From CAZJHD01 sp964545855 (GTDB taxonomy: Bacteria > Planctomycetota > UBA1135 > JACQFD01), in assembly GCA_964545855.1 (NCBI GenBank), contig CAZJHD010000055.1, positions 1 through 27,964 of the forward strand: a stretch of DNA of 27,964 bases. The letters are read 5' to 3'. Position numbers and translations under genes: made by a program. Each line of letters opens with the position of its first letter. Position 1 is the first letter of the stretch. The notes under the pieces were generated by a model. It had not been told where the DNA came from and did not search any database. It was given only the letters and a program-made list of their open reading frames with translations. This document shows, one piece after another, positions 8,949 to 17,600 of the stretch.

Positions 8949-9668
8949 TCACGGCGCCGGCGGACTCGGAGGCGGCGGAGGGGCCGGCGCGAGCGGCAGC
9001 CTCGATTGCGGAAGGATCACGACGGGTCCGCTCGCGCCCGGTCCCCGGCGGATCGACCCCGACCCGCCGAAGACCGGCCCTGCGTACGCACCGGGATTCG
9101 CGTCGGGATTCGTCGCCGCCGACGCGGGCGCGACGGGCAGACCGCAGTCGGCGTCGCCCCATGTCTTCCCCTGATGGTCCTTGATCGTCCCGCAATCGAG
9201 GTCCGTGAACGCCGAGCCGTCCACCGACGTCTTTCCGCAGTCCGCGTCGCTGTGCGTGATCGGCGACGACGCGTTGGCCGGATTCCCGCAGTCCGCATCG
9301 GGTGCGATGGGACCGCCCGGCGACTTCTTGCCGCAGGCCTCGTCACTCTGGAGTTCGCCACCGGCGCTCAGCGCCGCGCAGTCGGCGTCGGCCGCCGCCG
9401 TCCCGCCTCCCATCGACCCCCCGCACGCTCGGTCGTGCGCGACGCCTCCGCCGACGAGCGGCTGCGCGCAGGCCAGGTCGCCGGCGGTGCCGCCTCCCGG
9501 TGTGGAGCCGCCGCACGGCGCGCTCGGCGCTTCCGCCCACGCACGGCGAACGCCGCCGCCGACGAAGGCGACGGCGAAGTGAGCGAGCCCCGCGAGCGTG
9601 GCGAGACGCAGGAAGTCCCGGCGCGGCGGCGCGCCCGCATCCGGCGTCCGCTCGTTTCCCTCGGTCAT
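8949..9668 (-). CDS. Tat-exported D-x2-C repeat protein, putative radical SAM substrate
   Basis: A 239-residue protein I cannot assign to a known family. Residues 1-45 form a twin-arginine signal: RRDFLRL at 16-22, a hydrophobic stretch, then RRAWA with cleavage likely after Ala45. The mature part has nine cysteines (52, 67, 82, 97, 112, 127, 144, 159, 175) spaced 15 residues apart, except for intervals of 17 and 16 near the end. Asp occupies position -3 before every Cys except the first (D-x-[A/D]-C; the later ones read DADCG or DLDCG). A last unit keeps PDAN at 188-191 but has no Cys. Early units carry a GG or GGG core. Residues 193-239 are Gly- then Pro-rich. The ATG overlaps the stop of the maturase gene (ATGA, 9665-9668). 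Tat export fits a product modified and folded in the cytoplasm. The RiPP-like role is inferred from context and periodicity. Confidence 0.85.
   Translation of the reverse strand: MTEGNERTPDAGAPPRRDFLRLATLAGLAHFAVAFVGGGVRRAWAEAPSAPCGGSTPGGGTAGDLACAQPLVGGGVAHDRACGGSMGGGTAAADADCAALSAGGELQSDEACGKKSPGGPIAPDADCGNPANASSPITHSDADCGKTSVDGSAFTDLDCGTIKDHQGKTWGDADCGLPVAPASAATNPDANPGAYAGPVFGGSGSIRRGPGASGPVVILPQSRLPLAPAPPPPPSPPAP
9093..9515 (-). repeat. Cys-ladder repeat region (15-residue period)
   Basis: This is the coding region for residues 52-192 of the putative substrate. Eight full units of 15, 15, 15, 15, 15, 17, 15 and 16 residues run from one Cys to the next, followed by a Cys-less terminal unit. 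Asp at -3 of each following Cys is invariant. The DNA units have diverged (Gly-rich in the first five), so selection on the protein pattern rather than recent duplication seems to maintain the motif. Confidence 0.9.
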
Positions 9669-11191
9669 CGCTCCGCGCCCTCCTCGGTCTCTCGCTCGGC
9701 CCCCTCGGGAAGCCTCCCTCGCCGCGCGAGCTCGTGCACGAGGCCGAGAAGACCTTCGTGGCTCCTGCGAATCGACGCGCAGGTCGCCTCGTCGGGCGCC
9801 ACGAAGGATCCGTCCCGCCGCGTGAGCGTCCAGGCGCACTGGCCTCCGCAGGTGAAGCGCGCCCAGCACTTCCCGCAGTGCTCCTCCTTCACGGCGAGCA
9901 GATCGCGGTAGAAGCCCTCGAGGCGCACCCGATCGAGCCCGCCGTCGAGGGTCCCGATCGCGAACGCCTCCTCGCCGGCGAAGCGATGGCACGGGTAGAT
10001 CGCGCCGCTCTCGGTGACGGCGCGCATGTTGTGCCCGACGCCACAGCCGACCGACGCGAGCGCCGCCGGCGTCCGCAGCGCGCGCATCACGTGGCGCACC
10101 CCCTCTTCGGTCGCCTCCGCGTCACCGGGGCGCAGGCCGGCGCCGTCGACCCAGCGCAGGTACTCCGCGATCGACCGCTCCAGCGGCGCGGCGAGCGCCG
10201 GCAGATCCTCGTCGAGGAGATCGCCTGGCCCGCGCTCGCCGGCCCGGCCGCCTGCGGCGCCGAGCACGACACGCGCGAATCCCTGCGCCGCGAACCACGC
10301 GCGCAGCGCGCTCGCGTCGTGGCTCTCGTGGGTCATCGTCGCGCGGATCGTCGCCTCGCGCACGCCCGCCCGCCGCTGCGCGTCGACGAGCCGCCGGGCC
10401 GCCGCGAGCACGCGCGCCCCCGACCCGCGTCCCGCGTGGTCGACGCGGTGGAGGTCGTGCAGATCCGGCGGCCCGTCGAGGCTCAGCATCACGCCGAAGC
10501 GATGGCGCACGAGGAAGTCGATCGCATCGTCCGTGAGAAGGACTCCGTTCGTCGTGATCTGGAACGACACGCTCTTCCCGCGCGCCTCCGCCGCCGCCAG
10601 CGCGTGCGACACCGCCTCGCGCAGGACCGCGAAGTTCAGGAGCGGCTCGCCGCCGAAGAACGTCACCTCCACGTGCGGACGCCGCGCCGATCGCTCGAGG
10701 AGGTCGTCCACGGCGCGGCACGCCGTCGCGAGGTCCATCGCGCGCCCCGTGCGATGGAAGCCCGATTGCGCCTCGTAGCAGTAGCCGCACTTCAGGTTGC
10801 AGCTCGTCTGCACGAGGAGCATGAGCCGGCGCGGCGCCGCTCGCGCCTGGGCGCGCGCCGCCGCGTCGCGCGCCTCCTCTCCGGCGCTCGGCTCCGCGGC
10901 GAGGAGCCCCGCATCGAGGACCGCCGCGATCTCGAGCGCGAGCGCGTCCGCCTCTTCGACGCCGGCGCCCGCTACCCGAGCCGCCTCCTCGGGCGACGCG
11001 CCCTCCTCGATCGCGCGCAGGCTCCGGGACGCCGCCTCCGAGAGCGCGAGGAGGGCGCCCGCCGCGGGGTCGTAGAGCAGCGGCGCTCCCGCGGAGGTCG
11101 CGAAGACGTGGAACGGCGGACGCGAACTCTCGCTCGATCGCCGCCGCAGTCGACCGAGCACCTGCTCCAGACGAACGGAGCCACTTCGCAT
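9665..11191 (-). CDS. Radical SAM/SPASM peptide maturase
   Basis: A 508-residue peptide-modifying radical SAM enzyme. Numbering from the ATG at 11191: residues about 27-100 form an N-terminal substrate-binding-type region (LLYDPAAGALLALSEAA) like that of SCIFF/ranthipeptide and QhpD-type maturases. The radical SAM cluster is CNLKCGYC (Cys131, 135, 138), with GGEP at 180-183 for SAM binding. A complete SPASM domain follows: Cys383, GAIYPC (Cys401), CGKC (439, 442), Cys448, Cys452 and Cys471, enough for two auxiliary 4Fe-4S clusters. Related enzymes link Cys sulfur to carbon of another residue, including Asp in some families. The stop overlaps the ATG of the Cys-ladder protein, which is therefore the likely substrate. 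In-frame starts at 11212 (ATG) and 11320 (GTG) would add 7 or 43 residues made mostly of RPEAxCD repeats; 11191 is preferred. Confidence 0.92.
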   Translation of the reverse strand: MRSGSVRLEQVLGRLRRRSSESSRPPFHVFATSAGAPLLYDPAAGALLALSEAASRSLRAIEEGASPEEAARVAGAGVEEADALALEIAAVLDAGLLAAEPSAGEEARDAAARAQARAAPRRLMLLVQTSCNLKCGYCYEAQSGFHRTGRAMDLATACRAVDDLLERSARRPHVEVTFFGGEPLLNFAVLREAVSHALAAAEARGKSVSFQITTNGVLLTDDAIDFLVRHRFGVMLSLDGPPDLHDLHRVDHAGRGSGARVLAAARRLVDAQRRAGVREATIRATMTHESHDASALRAWFAAQGFARVVLGAAGGRAGERGPGDLLDEDLPALAAPLERSIAEYLRWVDGAGLRPGDAEATEEGVRHVMRALRTPAALASVGCGVGHNMRAVTESGAIYPCHRFAGEEAFAIGTLDGGLDRVRLEGFYRDLLAVKEEHCGKCWARFTCGGQCAWTLTRRDGSFVAPDEATCASIRRSHEGLLGLVHELARRGRLPEGAERETEEGAER

Positions 11192-11274
11192 TGCCTCCGG
11201 CCGATCGCACATTGCCTCCGGCCGATCGCACGGTGCCTCCGGCCGATCACACGGTGCCTCCGGCCGCTCGCGCG
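11191..11274 (-). repeat. 21-bp tandem repeat carrying SD and start codons
   Basis: Four 21-bp units (from 11191, 11212, 11233 and 11254) share the core TGCCTCCGGCCGATC on the plus strand. Read on the minus strand, each supplies GGAGG. Two units continue CAATG, giving an in-frame ATG (11191 and 11212); the other two continue CACCGTG, with an out-of-frame GTG. The 7-codon period keeps the maturase frame, so copy number could change the initiation site without a frameshift. The rest of the divergent spacer (11275-11468) shows nothing clear. Confidence 0.8.
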
Positions 11275-11468
11275 GCCATCGTCCGATCCGTCGGGGACGG
11301 GAGCGCGGCGCCACTTCCACTCACAGCGCGCGACGGGCGCGCGCCGACGCACGAAATCCGGCCGGGCCGGTCGGGCCGCCGCCCGCGTGCGTCGCCCCGC
11401 GCGCCGGACTGCGCCCCTCGGATCCACTCTTCGCCCGCTCCGAGCCTCGCGGCGCGACGGCATGCGAA

Positions 11469-14306
11469 GTGCAACCGCCGCCGCGTCCCGTGATCCGCTC
11501 GACTCCCACCGCAGCTCCCGGCGCGACACGGACTCCGGACGCGGCTCCCTCCTCGTGGCACGTCCTGCCGCCGCGCGACCTGCTCGCCGCGCTCGCGTCG
11601 ACGGAGAACGGCCTCACGGCCGCCGAGGCGCGCGCGCGGCGAGAGCGCCACGGACCGAACCGCCTCCCGCAGCAGCCGCCGCCCGCCGCGTGGCAGATCC
11701 TGCTGCGGCAGTTCCAGAGCCCGCTCATCTACGTGCTCGGCCTCGCGGCGGTCGTCTCGCTGCTGATCCACCCCGACGATCCCACGGACGCGCTCTTCAT
11801 CGCCGCCGTGCTCGCGCTGAACGCGGCGATCGGCGGCTTCCAGGAGTGGAAAGCGGAGCGGAGCAGCCGCGCGCTCCAGCGCCTGCTCCAGATCCGAGCC
11901 TCGGTGCAGCGCGACGGGGAAGTGCGCGATGTGGACGCCGAGGACGTGGTGCCGGGCGACGTGGTCTGGCTCGAGTCGGGCAACCGCGTTCCGGCGGACG
12001 TGCGCTTGCTCATGACGCACGGTCTCGAGGTGGACGAGTCGCTGCTCACGGGGGAATCCCTTTCCGTCGCGAAGGACCCCGCCTGGATCTGCGACGACGC
12101 GGCGCCACTCGCCGAGCGCCGGAACATGGCGCACGCGGGGACGATCGTCGCCCGCGGCCGCGCGAAGGGCGTCGTCGTCGGCACGGGCGCCGCGACCGCC
12201 GTGGGCCAGCTCGCTCTCGACGTGCTGAGCTCCTCCGGCGGCGAGCCGCCGCTGCTGGAGCGCATGGGGCGGTTCACGCGCGTCGTCGCCTACTCGGTCC
12301 TCGCCGCGGCCGTCGGCATCGCCGCCGTGGGAATCCTCCTGCGCGGCTACGCGCCCGGCGAGATGTTCCTCTTCGGCGTCGCCCTCGCCGTTTCGGCGAT
12401 CCCCGAGGGCCTGCCGGTCGCTCTCACCGTCGCGCTCGCCATCGCGACGACCCGGATGTCTCGGCGCGGCGTCATCGTCCGGAGGCTCGCCGCGGTGGAG
12501 GGGCTCGGGAGCTGCACGCTCATCGCGAGCGACAAGACCGGGACGCTCACGTGCAACGAGCTCACCGTGCGCGCGATCGCGCTCCCCGACGGATCGTCGC
12601 TCGAGGTCGCGGGAGAGGGCTTCGCCCCGAAGGGAGACGTGCTCCTCGACGGCCGCCGCGTCGAGGCCGGCGACCGCGGGCCGCTCTTCGATCTCGCGCG
12701 AGCGGCGGTCCACTGCAACGAGGGCAACCTCCATGCGCGCGACGGAGCCTGGATCTGGCGCGGCGACCCGACGGACGTGGCGCTCCTCTCCATGGGCCTC
12801 AAGCTCGGCGTGTCGCGCGAGACGGAACTGGGCCTGCGGCCGCAGGTGAACGAGATCCCCTTCGAGCCGGAACGGCAGTACGCCGCGACCTTCCATCGCG
12901 ACGGCGACGGCGTGCGCGTCTGCGTGAAGGGAGCGCCGGAGCGCGTCCTCGCGATGTGCGCCTTCCAGGGCGGCGACGAGGCCGCGCGGGCCGAAGCGGC
13001 CCGAGCCGCCGCCATGGCCGAGCGCGGCTGCCGCGTGCTCGCCCTCGCGGAGGGTCCCGTCGCCGGGCGGCTGGAACACGGCGCGATGCCGGAGCAGCCG
13101 TCGGGCCTCGCGTTCCTCGGCTTCGTCGGGATGATCGACCCGCTCCGCGCGGGCGTCCGCGAGGCCGTCGCCGCGTGCCAGGAGGCGGGCATCTCCGTCT
13201 GCATGGTGACCGGCGATCATCCGGTGACGGCGCTCGCCATCGCGCGCGATCTCGGCTTCGCCGACCGGCCCGAGCAGGTGGTGACGGGGCGTGTCCTCGA
13301 GACGCTCTCGCCCGAGGAGCTGCGCGACGCCGTGCGGCGCGTGCGCGTCTTCGCGCGGACCACGCCGCGGCAGAAGCTCGAGATCGTGGAAGCCGCGCGG
13401 CAGGCGGGGCACTACGTCGCCGTCACGGGCGACGGCGTGAACGATGCGCCGGCGCTGCGGCAGGCGAACATCGGCGTCGCCATGGGGAAATCCGGAACCG
13501 ACGTGGCGCGCGAAGCCGCCGAGCTCGTCCTCACGGACGACAACTTCGCGACCATCGTGGCGGGCGTCGAGGAGGGACGCATCGCCTACGACAACGTGCG
13601 CAAGGTGATCTACCTGCTCGTCTCGACGGGCGCCGCCGAGGTCGTGCTGCTGGGGCTCGTCGTGCTGACGGGCATGCCTCGGACGGCCGACGGCGTCGCC
13701 GTCCTGCCGCTCCTCCCCGCGCAGCTCCTCTGGCTGAACCTCGTGACCAACGGCATCCAGGACGTCGCGCTCGCCTTCGAGCCCGGCGAGAAGGACGTCC
13801 TGCGGCGCCGGCCGCGCAGGCCCACCGAGCGCATCTTCGACCGCCTGATGATCGAGCGCACGGTCGTCGCCGCCGTCGTGATGGCGGGCGTCGCCTTCGG
13901 CGCCTTCCACTGGATGATCGAGGTGGCCAACTGGCCCGTCGAACAGGCGCGGAACGCCCTGCTGATGCTGATGGTGTTCTTCGAGATCGTGCACATCGGC
14001 AACTGCCGCTCGGAGACGACCTCGGCGCTGCGCCTCTCGCCGTTCACGAGCCCGATCCTGCTCACGGGCACCGTCCTCGCGTTCCTCGTCCACCTCGTCG
14101 CGATGCAGCTCCCCTTCACGCAGAGGATCCTGCGCGTCGCGCCGATCCCGGTGGAGACCTTCGCCGCGCTGCTCGGCCTCGCGCTGACGATCCTCGTCGC
14201 CCTCGAGCTGCACAAGCTCTGGCGGCGGCGGCGGCGGAAGGCTGAGGCGCGGCGCGATTCCCCGATACGTCGAGCAGCTCGATCCCACCCATGGTGCGCT
14301 CGATGA
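11469..14306 (+). CDS. P2-type cation-transporting ATPase (Ca2+-ATPase-like)
   Basis: A 945-residue inner-membrane P-type ATPase that couples ATP hydrolysis to cation transport. From the GTG start: residues about 30-70 are the N-terminal cation-ATPase domain; the actuator TGES is at 194-197; M4 contains PEGLPVALTV (312-321); the phosphorylated Asp355 lies in DKTGTLT; KGAPE in the nucleotide domain is at 486-490; then come MVTGDHP, GDGVNDAPAL and the C-terminal M5-M10 block with QLLWLNLVTNGIQDVAL. The set is complete and the length is normal for the family. M4 and M6 resemble calcium-type pumps, but NGIQDVAL (not the SERCA-type NLVTDGPPA) leaves the ion open. The start could also be the GTG at 11490; neither has a Shine-Dalgarno. 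It is divergent from the maturase gene. Its last 80 bases are duplicated almost perfectly at 17911-17990. Confidence 0.93.
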   Translation: MQPPPRPVIRSTPTAAPGATRTPDAAPSSWHVLPPRDLLAALASTENGLTAAEARARRERHGPNRLPQQPPPAAWQILLRQFQSPLIYVLGLAAVVSLLIHPDDPTDALFIAAVLALNAAIGGFQEWKAERSSRALQRLLQIRASVQRDGEVRDVDAEDVVPGDVVWLESGNRVPADVRLLMTHGLEVDESLLTGESLSVAKDPAWICDDAAPLAERRNMAHAGTIVARGRAKGVVVGTGAATAVGQLALDVLSSSGGEPPLLERMGRFTRVVAYSVLAAAVGIAAVGILLRGYAPGEMFLFGVALAVSAIPEGLPVALTVALAIATTRMSRRGVIVRRLAAVEGLGSCTLIASDKTGTLTCNELTVRAIALPDGSSLEVAGEGFAPKGDVLLDGRRVEAGDRGPLFDLARAAVHCNEGNLHARDGAWIWRGDPTDVALLSMGLKLGVSRETELGLRPQVNEIPFEPERQYAATFHRDGDGVRVCVKGAPERVLAMCAFQGGDEAARAEAARAAAMAERGCRVLALAEGPVAGRLEHGAMPEQPSGLAFLGFVGMIDPLRAGVREAVAACQEAGISVCMVTGDHPVTALAIARDLGFADRPEQVVTGRVLETLSPEELRDAVRRVRVFARTTPRQKLEIVEAARQAGHYVAVTGDGVNDAPALRQANIGVAMGKSGTDVAREAAELVLTDDNFATIVAGVEEGRIAYDNVRKVIYLLVSTGAAEVVLLGLVVLTGMPRTADGVAVLPLLPAQLLWLNLVTNGIQDVALAFEPGEKDVLRRRPRRPTERIFDRLMIERTVVAAVVMAGVAFGAFHWMIEVANWPVEQARNALLMLMVFFEIVHIGNCRSETTSALRLSPFTSPILLTGTVLAFLVHLVAMQLPFTQRILRVAPIPVETFAALLGLALTILVALELHKLWRRRRRKAEARRDSPIRRAARSHPWCAR

Positions 14307-14610
14307 GGAGAGCAGTGTGCATTGCTTGCACATGGCAGGCACCGAGAAGTCGATCCACCCCTACCGCCTCGACGTCTTCGACTCTCCAAGGCGATGCGAG
14401 TGCTTGCGCGAGAGCTCGTCGAGACCACGCGCAGGATCGTCACGATTCCCTGACTCTCCTCGAGAACGTTCGCGCCCGGCGCCGCGTCGCCGTGAAGCGC
14501 ATCCCTCGGAAGCACTGCTACTCGACGGGCGTGCAGGAGAAGGCAACACGGGCGGCTCTGAAGACGGCGGAGCCGTGCAGCGGAGCGTTGGCGGCGGCGT
14601 GAGCTCTGAA
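14307..14610. other. Spacer without a recognisable gene
   Basis: Between the ATPase stop and the kinase 3' end, only short overlapping open frames (up to about 100 codons, Arg/Ser-rich) exist, with no recognisable motif. Base composition is less GC-extreme than in the flanking genes. It may be decayed sequence, but I recognise no parent gene. Confidence 0.5.
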
Positions 14611-14639
14611 TGCACCGACAGGTGCAGGGGCTCCCTGCA
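14611..14639 (-). terminator. Two mutually exclusive hairpins 3' of the kinase gene
   Basis: TGCACC/GGTGCA (14611-14616 and 14621-14626, 4-nt loop) and TGCAGGG/CCCTGCA (14623-14629 and 14633-14639, 3-nt loop) share TGCA, so only one can form at a time. They start 6 nt after the kinase stop. No T-tract follows on either strand, so termination is only suggested by position. Confidence 0.4.
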
Positions 14640-14644
14640 GGAAC

Positions 14645-17600
14645 TCACGCAGGCACAGTGCGTGTCTTCGTGAAGTCGTCGAATGCGCCGCGCGATGGGT
14701 CGCGCAACGAGGCGCGCAGGTTTCGGAACGTGAGGAGCAGCCCAAGCAACGCTGCAAGGGCTGCGCCATGAGAGAGGCCGACAGACTCGACTAGGAAACC
14801 GGGGACCATTACGAGCCCGACACAGATGGGGACGAGGAGGGCCCGCGCTGCACAGCGCACTCGCGACGCGCGACGGCCATCCGTCCTTCGCAATCGAATG
14901 CCTGTCAGAAAGTACGAGAGCGGCGCGCTGAGGAGAAAGGCTGCAAATGCTCCGCCGAGCCCAAAAAGTGTCAGGAAGTTCGCGGTCGAGCTCGCGACGA
15001 CTTGAGAGCGACGGGACCAGATCGGAACCCCGCTCGGACTGTCGGCGAGCCGAGAGCGCGCGGCAAAGACTTCCTCCGGAGTCGGGTCGGGGAATCGCTC
15101 GCTCGCGATCCGCGTGATCTCGAGCATCTGCAGGAATCGCTGATCCTGACGCAGTAGCTCGACGACGGCGAGCCGCCGGTCGGGGTCGCTGAACCCGTCG
15201 GAGATGAGCACGAGTCGGGCTTCTTGATCCTTCGTCTCGTCGACGCTCTTCGCTTGGAGACCCTGGGCCGCACGTAGCTCGTGAACGATCCATGCCTTCG
15301 ATTCGAAGATGGGTGCCCGGGCTAGAGACCCGAGACTGGCAACCAGCGAGAACGCCAGCGGCACGCAGGCCACAGCGAGCTGGCGTTGCCGGACAGAACG
15401 CGTGACCGCCTGGGGATGCCCGTCGAGAGCGGCGAGGGCCGCGCGCGCCTCGTCGAAGGATGCGAACCCGATTTCGCGGCGCAGAAGGCGACGGACGACG
15501 GGCTCCGCGCGAATGGGCAGATCGCGCAGGAATCCCTCCGGCCCGCTCGAGCCCCCGAGGAGGAGAGCCGCCGCCGTGCGCTCGAGGAGGTCGAGGGGTG
15601 GAAGAGGCCGCGCCGCGTCCGTCCCCGCGGGAACGTCGAGGACGCGGAGCGATCGACGGTGGTCGAGCCAGATCTGCTCGAGCGCACGGCCTCCGGGGGC
15701 GCGAGAGAGCTCCTCGCTGAGCGCACGCAGCGCACGGTAGATCTCCGGCCACGACAGGCTGTGCTCAGCACGAGGGAGAGTCGCACCGTGGTCGAACTGG
15801 AAGACGCGGAAGGCCTGTGGGCGCGAAGGGCTGCGCTGTGCCGCGGCGTGCTCGGCGAGGCTCCCTCCGCCGGGGCACTCGTAGACGTCGTAGGTGCCGT
15901 CCGGAGACTCGCAACGCTCCAGCCAACGCAGAGTGATCGGGTCGTCGGCGACGCCGTTCTCCCGCTCCGCTCGTCGCTCCCCCTGTGCGCTCCCGACGAG
16001 CCAGACCCGTCGGCCCAGGCTCCGATCCCGCGCGACGAGGATCGGCCTCGCCGGTGCGCGCGCAACGACACCTTCGACGTCGTAGCCGCCGACTCGGGCG
16101 GGCATGCCGGGCTCAGGCTCTCGGGCAGGTTCCCACGTCGCGTCCGATCGGGACGTGTCGGCGAGGCGGGACGGAGCGCGGACGACGCGCGTTCCGCTGG
16201 CCAGCTCGTGCGGGCCGCGCAGCCCGTTCCGGCGGCGCATCGTCGAGGCGAGCGCCACGGCGCTGATCGACGTCGAGGCGAGGTAGCCCCACAGGGCCAT
16301 CGACGGCACCCACGCAAGCACGACGTTGGCGACTCCGGTGAGCGTCGTCGTGAGCAGGACGAACAGGAGCGAGCGGACGAGGATGGAGAGCCAGCGGCGT
16401 CGGACCGGCGCGGCCGTCACGACGCGTAGCCCGAGGAGCCGCTTCCCGAGCGAGGCTCCCGTCGCGCCCTCGAGGAGCGTCCAGTAGAGGATCTCCGGCC
16501 CCAACCAGGTGAACTGGGAAGCCGCCACCGTGAGGAGCCTGCTCGCCGTCGCCGGCGGGCGGGACCATGGGTCCTCCACGAAGCCGAGGCCGAAGAGGAT
16601 GGGGGTCAGAAGGATCTGGAGGACGACCGCATCGCCGATGTAGGCGAGCACCCGCGCGCCCAGCCTCGCCGGCACCGGCTCCTCGGGCGCGAATGGCTGC
16701 AGCGCTTCGTGGAAGTCTTCCGCGCTCGCGAAACGCCGGGCCGGCTCCTTCGCCATCGCCCGAAGACACGCCCGCTCCAACTCCACCGGGATCTCCGGCC
16801 GAAGGTCCCGCGGCGGGACCGGCGGCTCGGAGAGGACGCGTGCGAGCGTCTCGCCGAGGCCGTCCCCATCGAAGGGCGATCGCCCCGTGAGGAGCGCGTA
16901 GAGAGTCGCGCCCGTCGAGTAGATGTCCGTCCGGTGGTCGACCTCGTGGCCACGGACCTGCTCGGGAGAAGCGAAGGTGGGCGACCCGAGGAACGAGCCC
17001 GACTGCGTGAGCTGCGTGTCGGGCCGCAGCGTCCGCGCGAGGCCGAAATCGCCGACCTTCACGCGGCCGTCGGGCCCGAGGAAGCCGTTCGAGGGCTTCA
17101 CGTCGCGGTGGGTGACACCTGCGCGGTGGGCCGCCTCCAGCCCCTCGAGGATGTCCATCGTCCAGCGGACTGCAGTCCCGATCGCCAGGGATCCGTCGCG
17201 CCGGAGCCGCTCCTGGAGCGTCTCGCCCTCGACGAGCTCCATCGAGATCGCGGGGAGGCCGGCGACCTCGTGCGCCCCGTAGACGTAGACGCAGCGCGGA
17301 TGGGAGATCGACGCCGCGAGTCGCGCCTCGCGCCGGAAGCGCTCCATCGCCTCCTCCGACGCGCGGAGCTCCGGCGAGATCACCTTCAATGCGACTCGCC
17401 GCCCCGACTGCAGCGATTCCGCCTCGTAGACGACTCCCATCCCACCGCTCCCGAGCCGCCGATGTATTCGGAAGCCCGCCGCCTCTTCGCCCGGCTTTAG
17501 CGCGGGAGTCTCCGTCTCCGCCGTCGCGTTGTCTCTCGATCGATCGCGGAGGAGCGCTTCGAGGAGGTCGCGCGCTTCGGGGTGGCGCAGGAGGAACTCC

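Noticed and set aside
11191..11274. CRISPR array
   Set aside because: Units are directly contiguous with a 21-bp period and no spacers.
9302..11460. Long plus-strand open frame opposite the maturase and ladder genes
   Set aside because: Arg/Ala-rich translation without motifs; typical of the antisense strand of high-GC genes, while the minus strand has clear enzyme signatures.
14291..14673. Short plus-strand genes of about 100 codons after the ATPase
   Set aside because: Several overlapping frames, none with a ribosome site, recognisable motif or biased composition.
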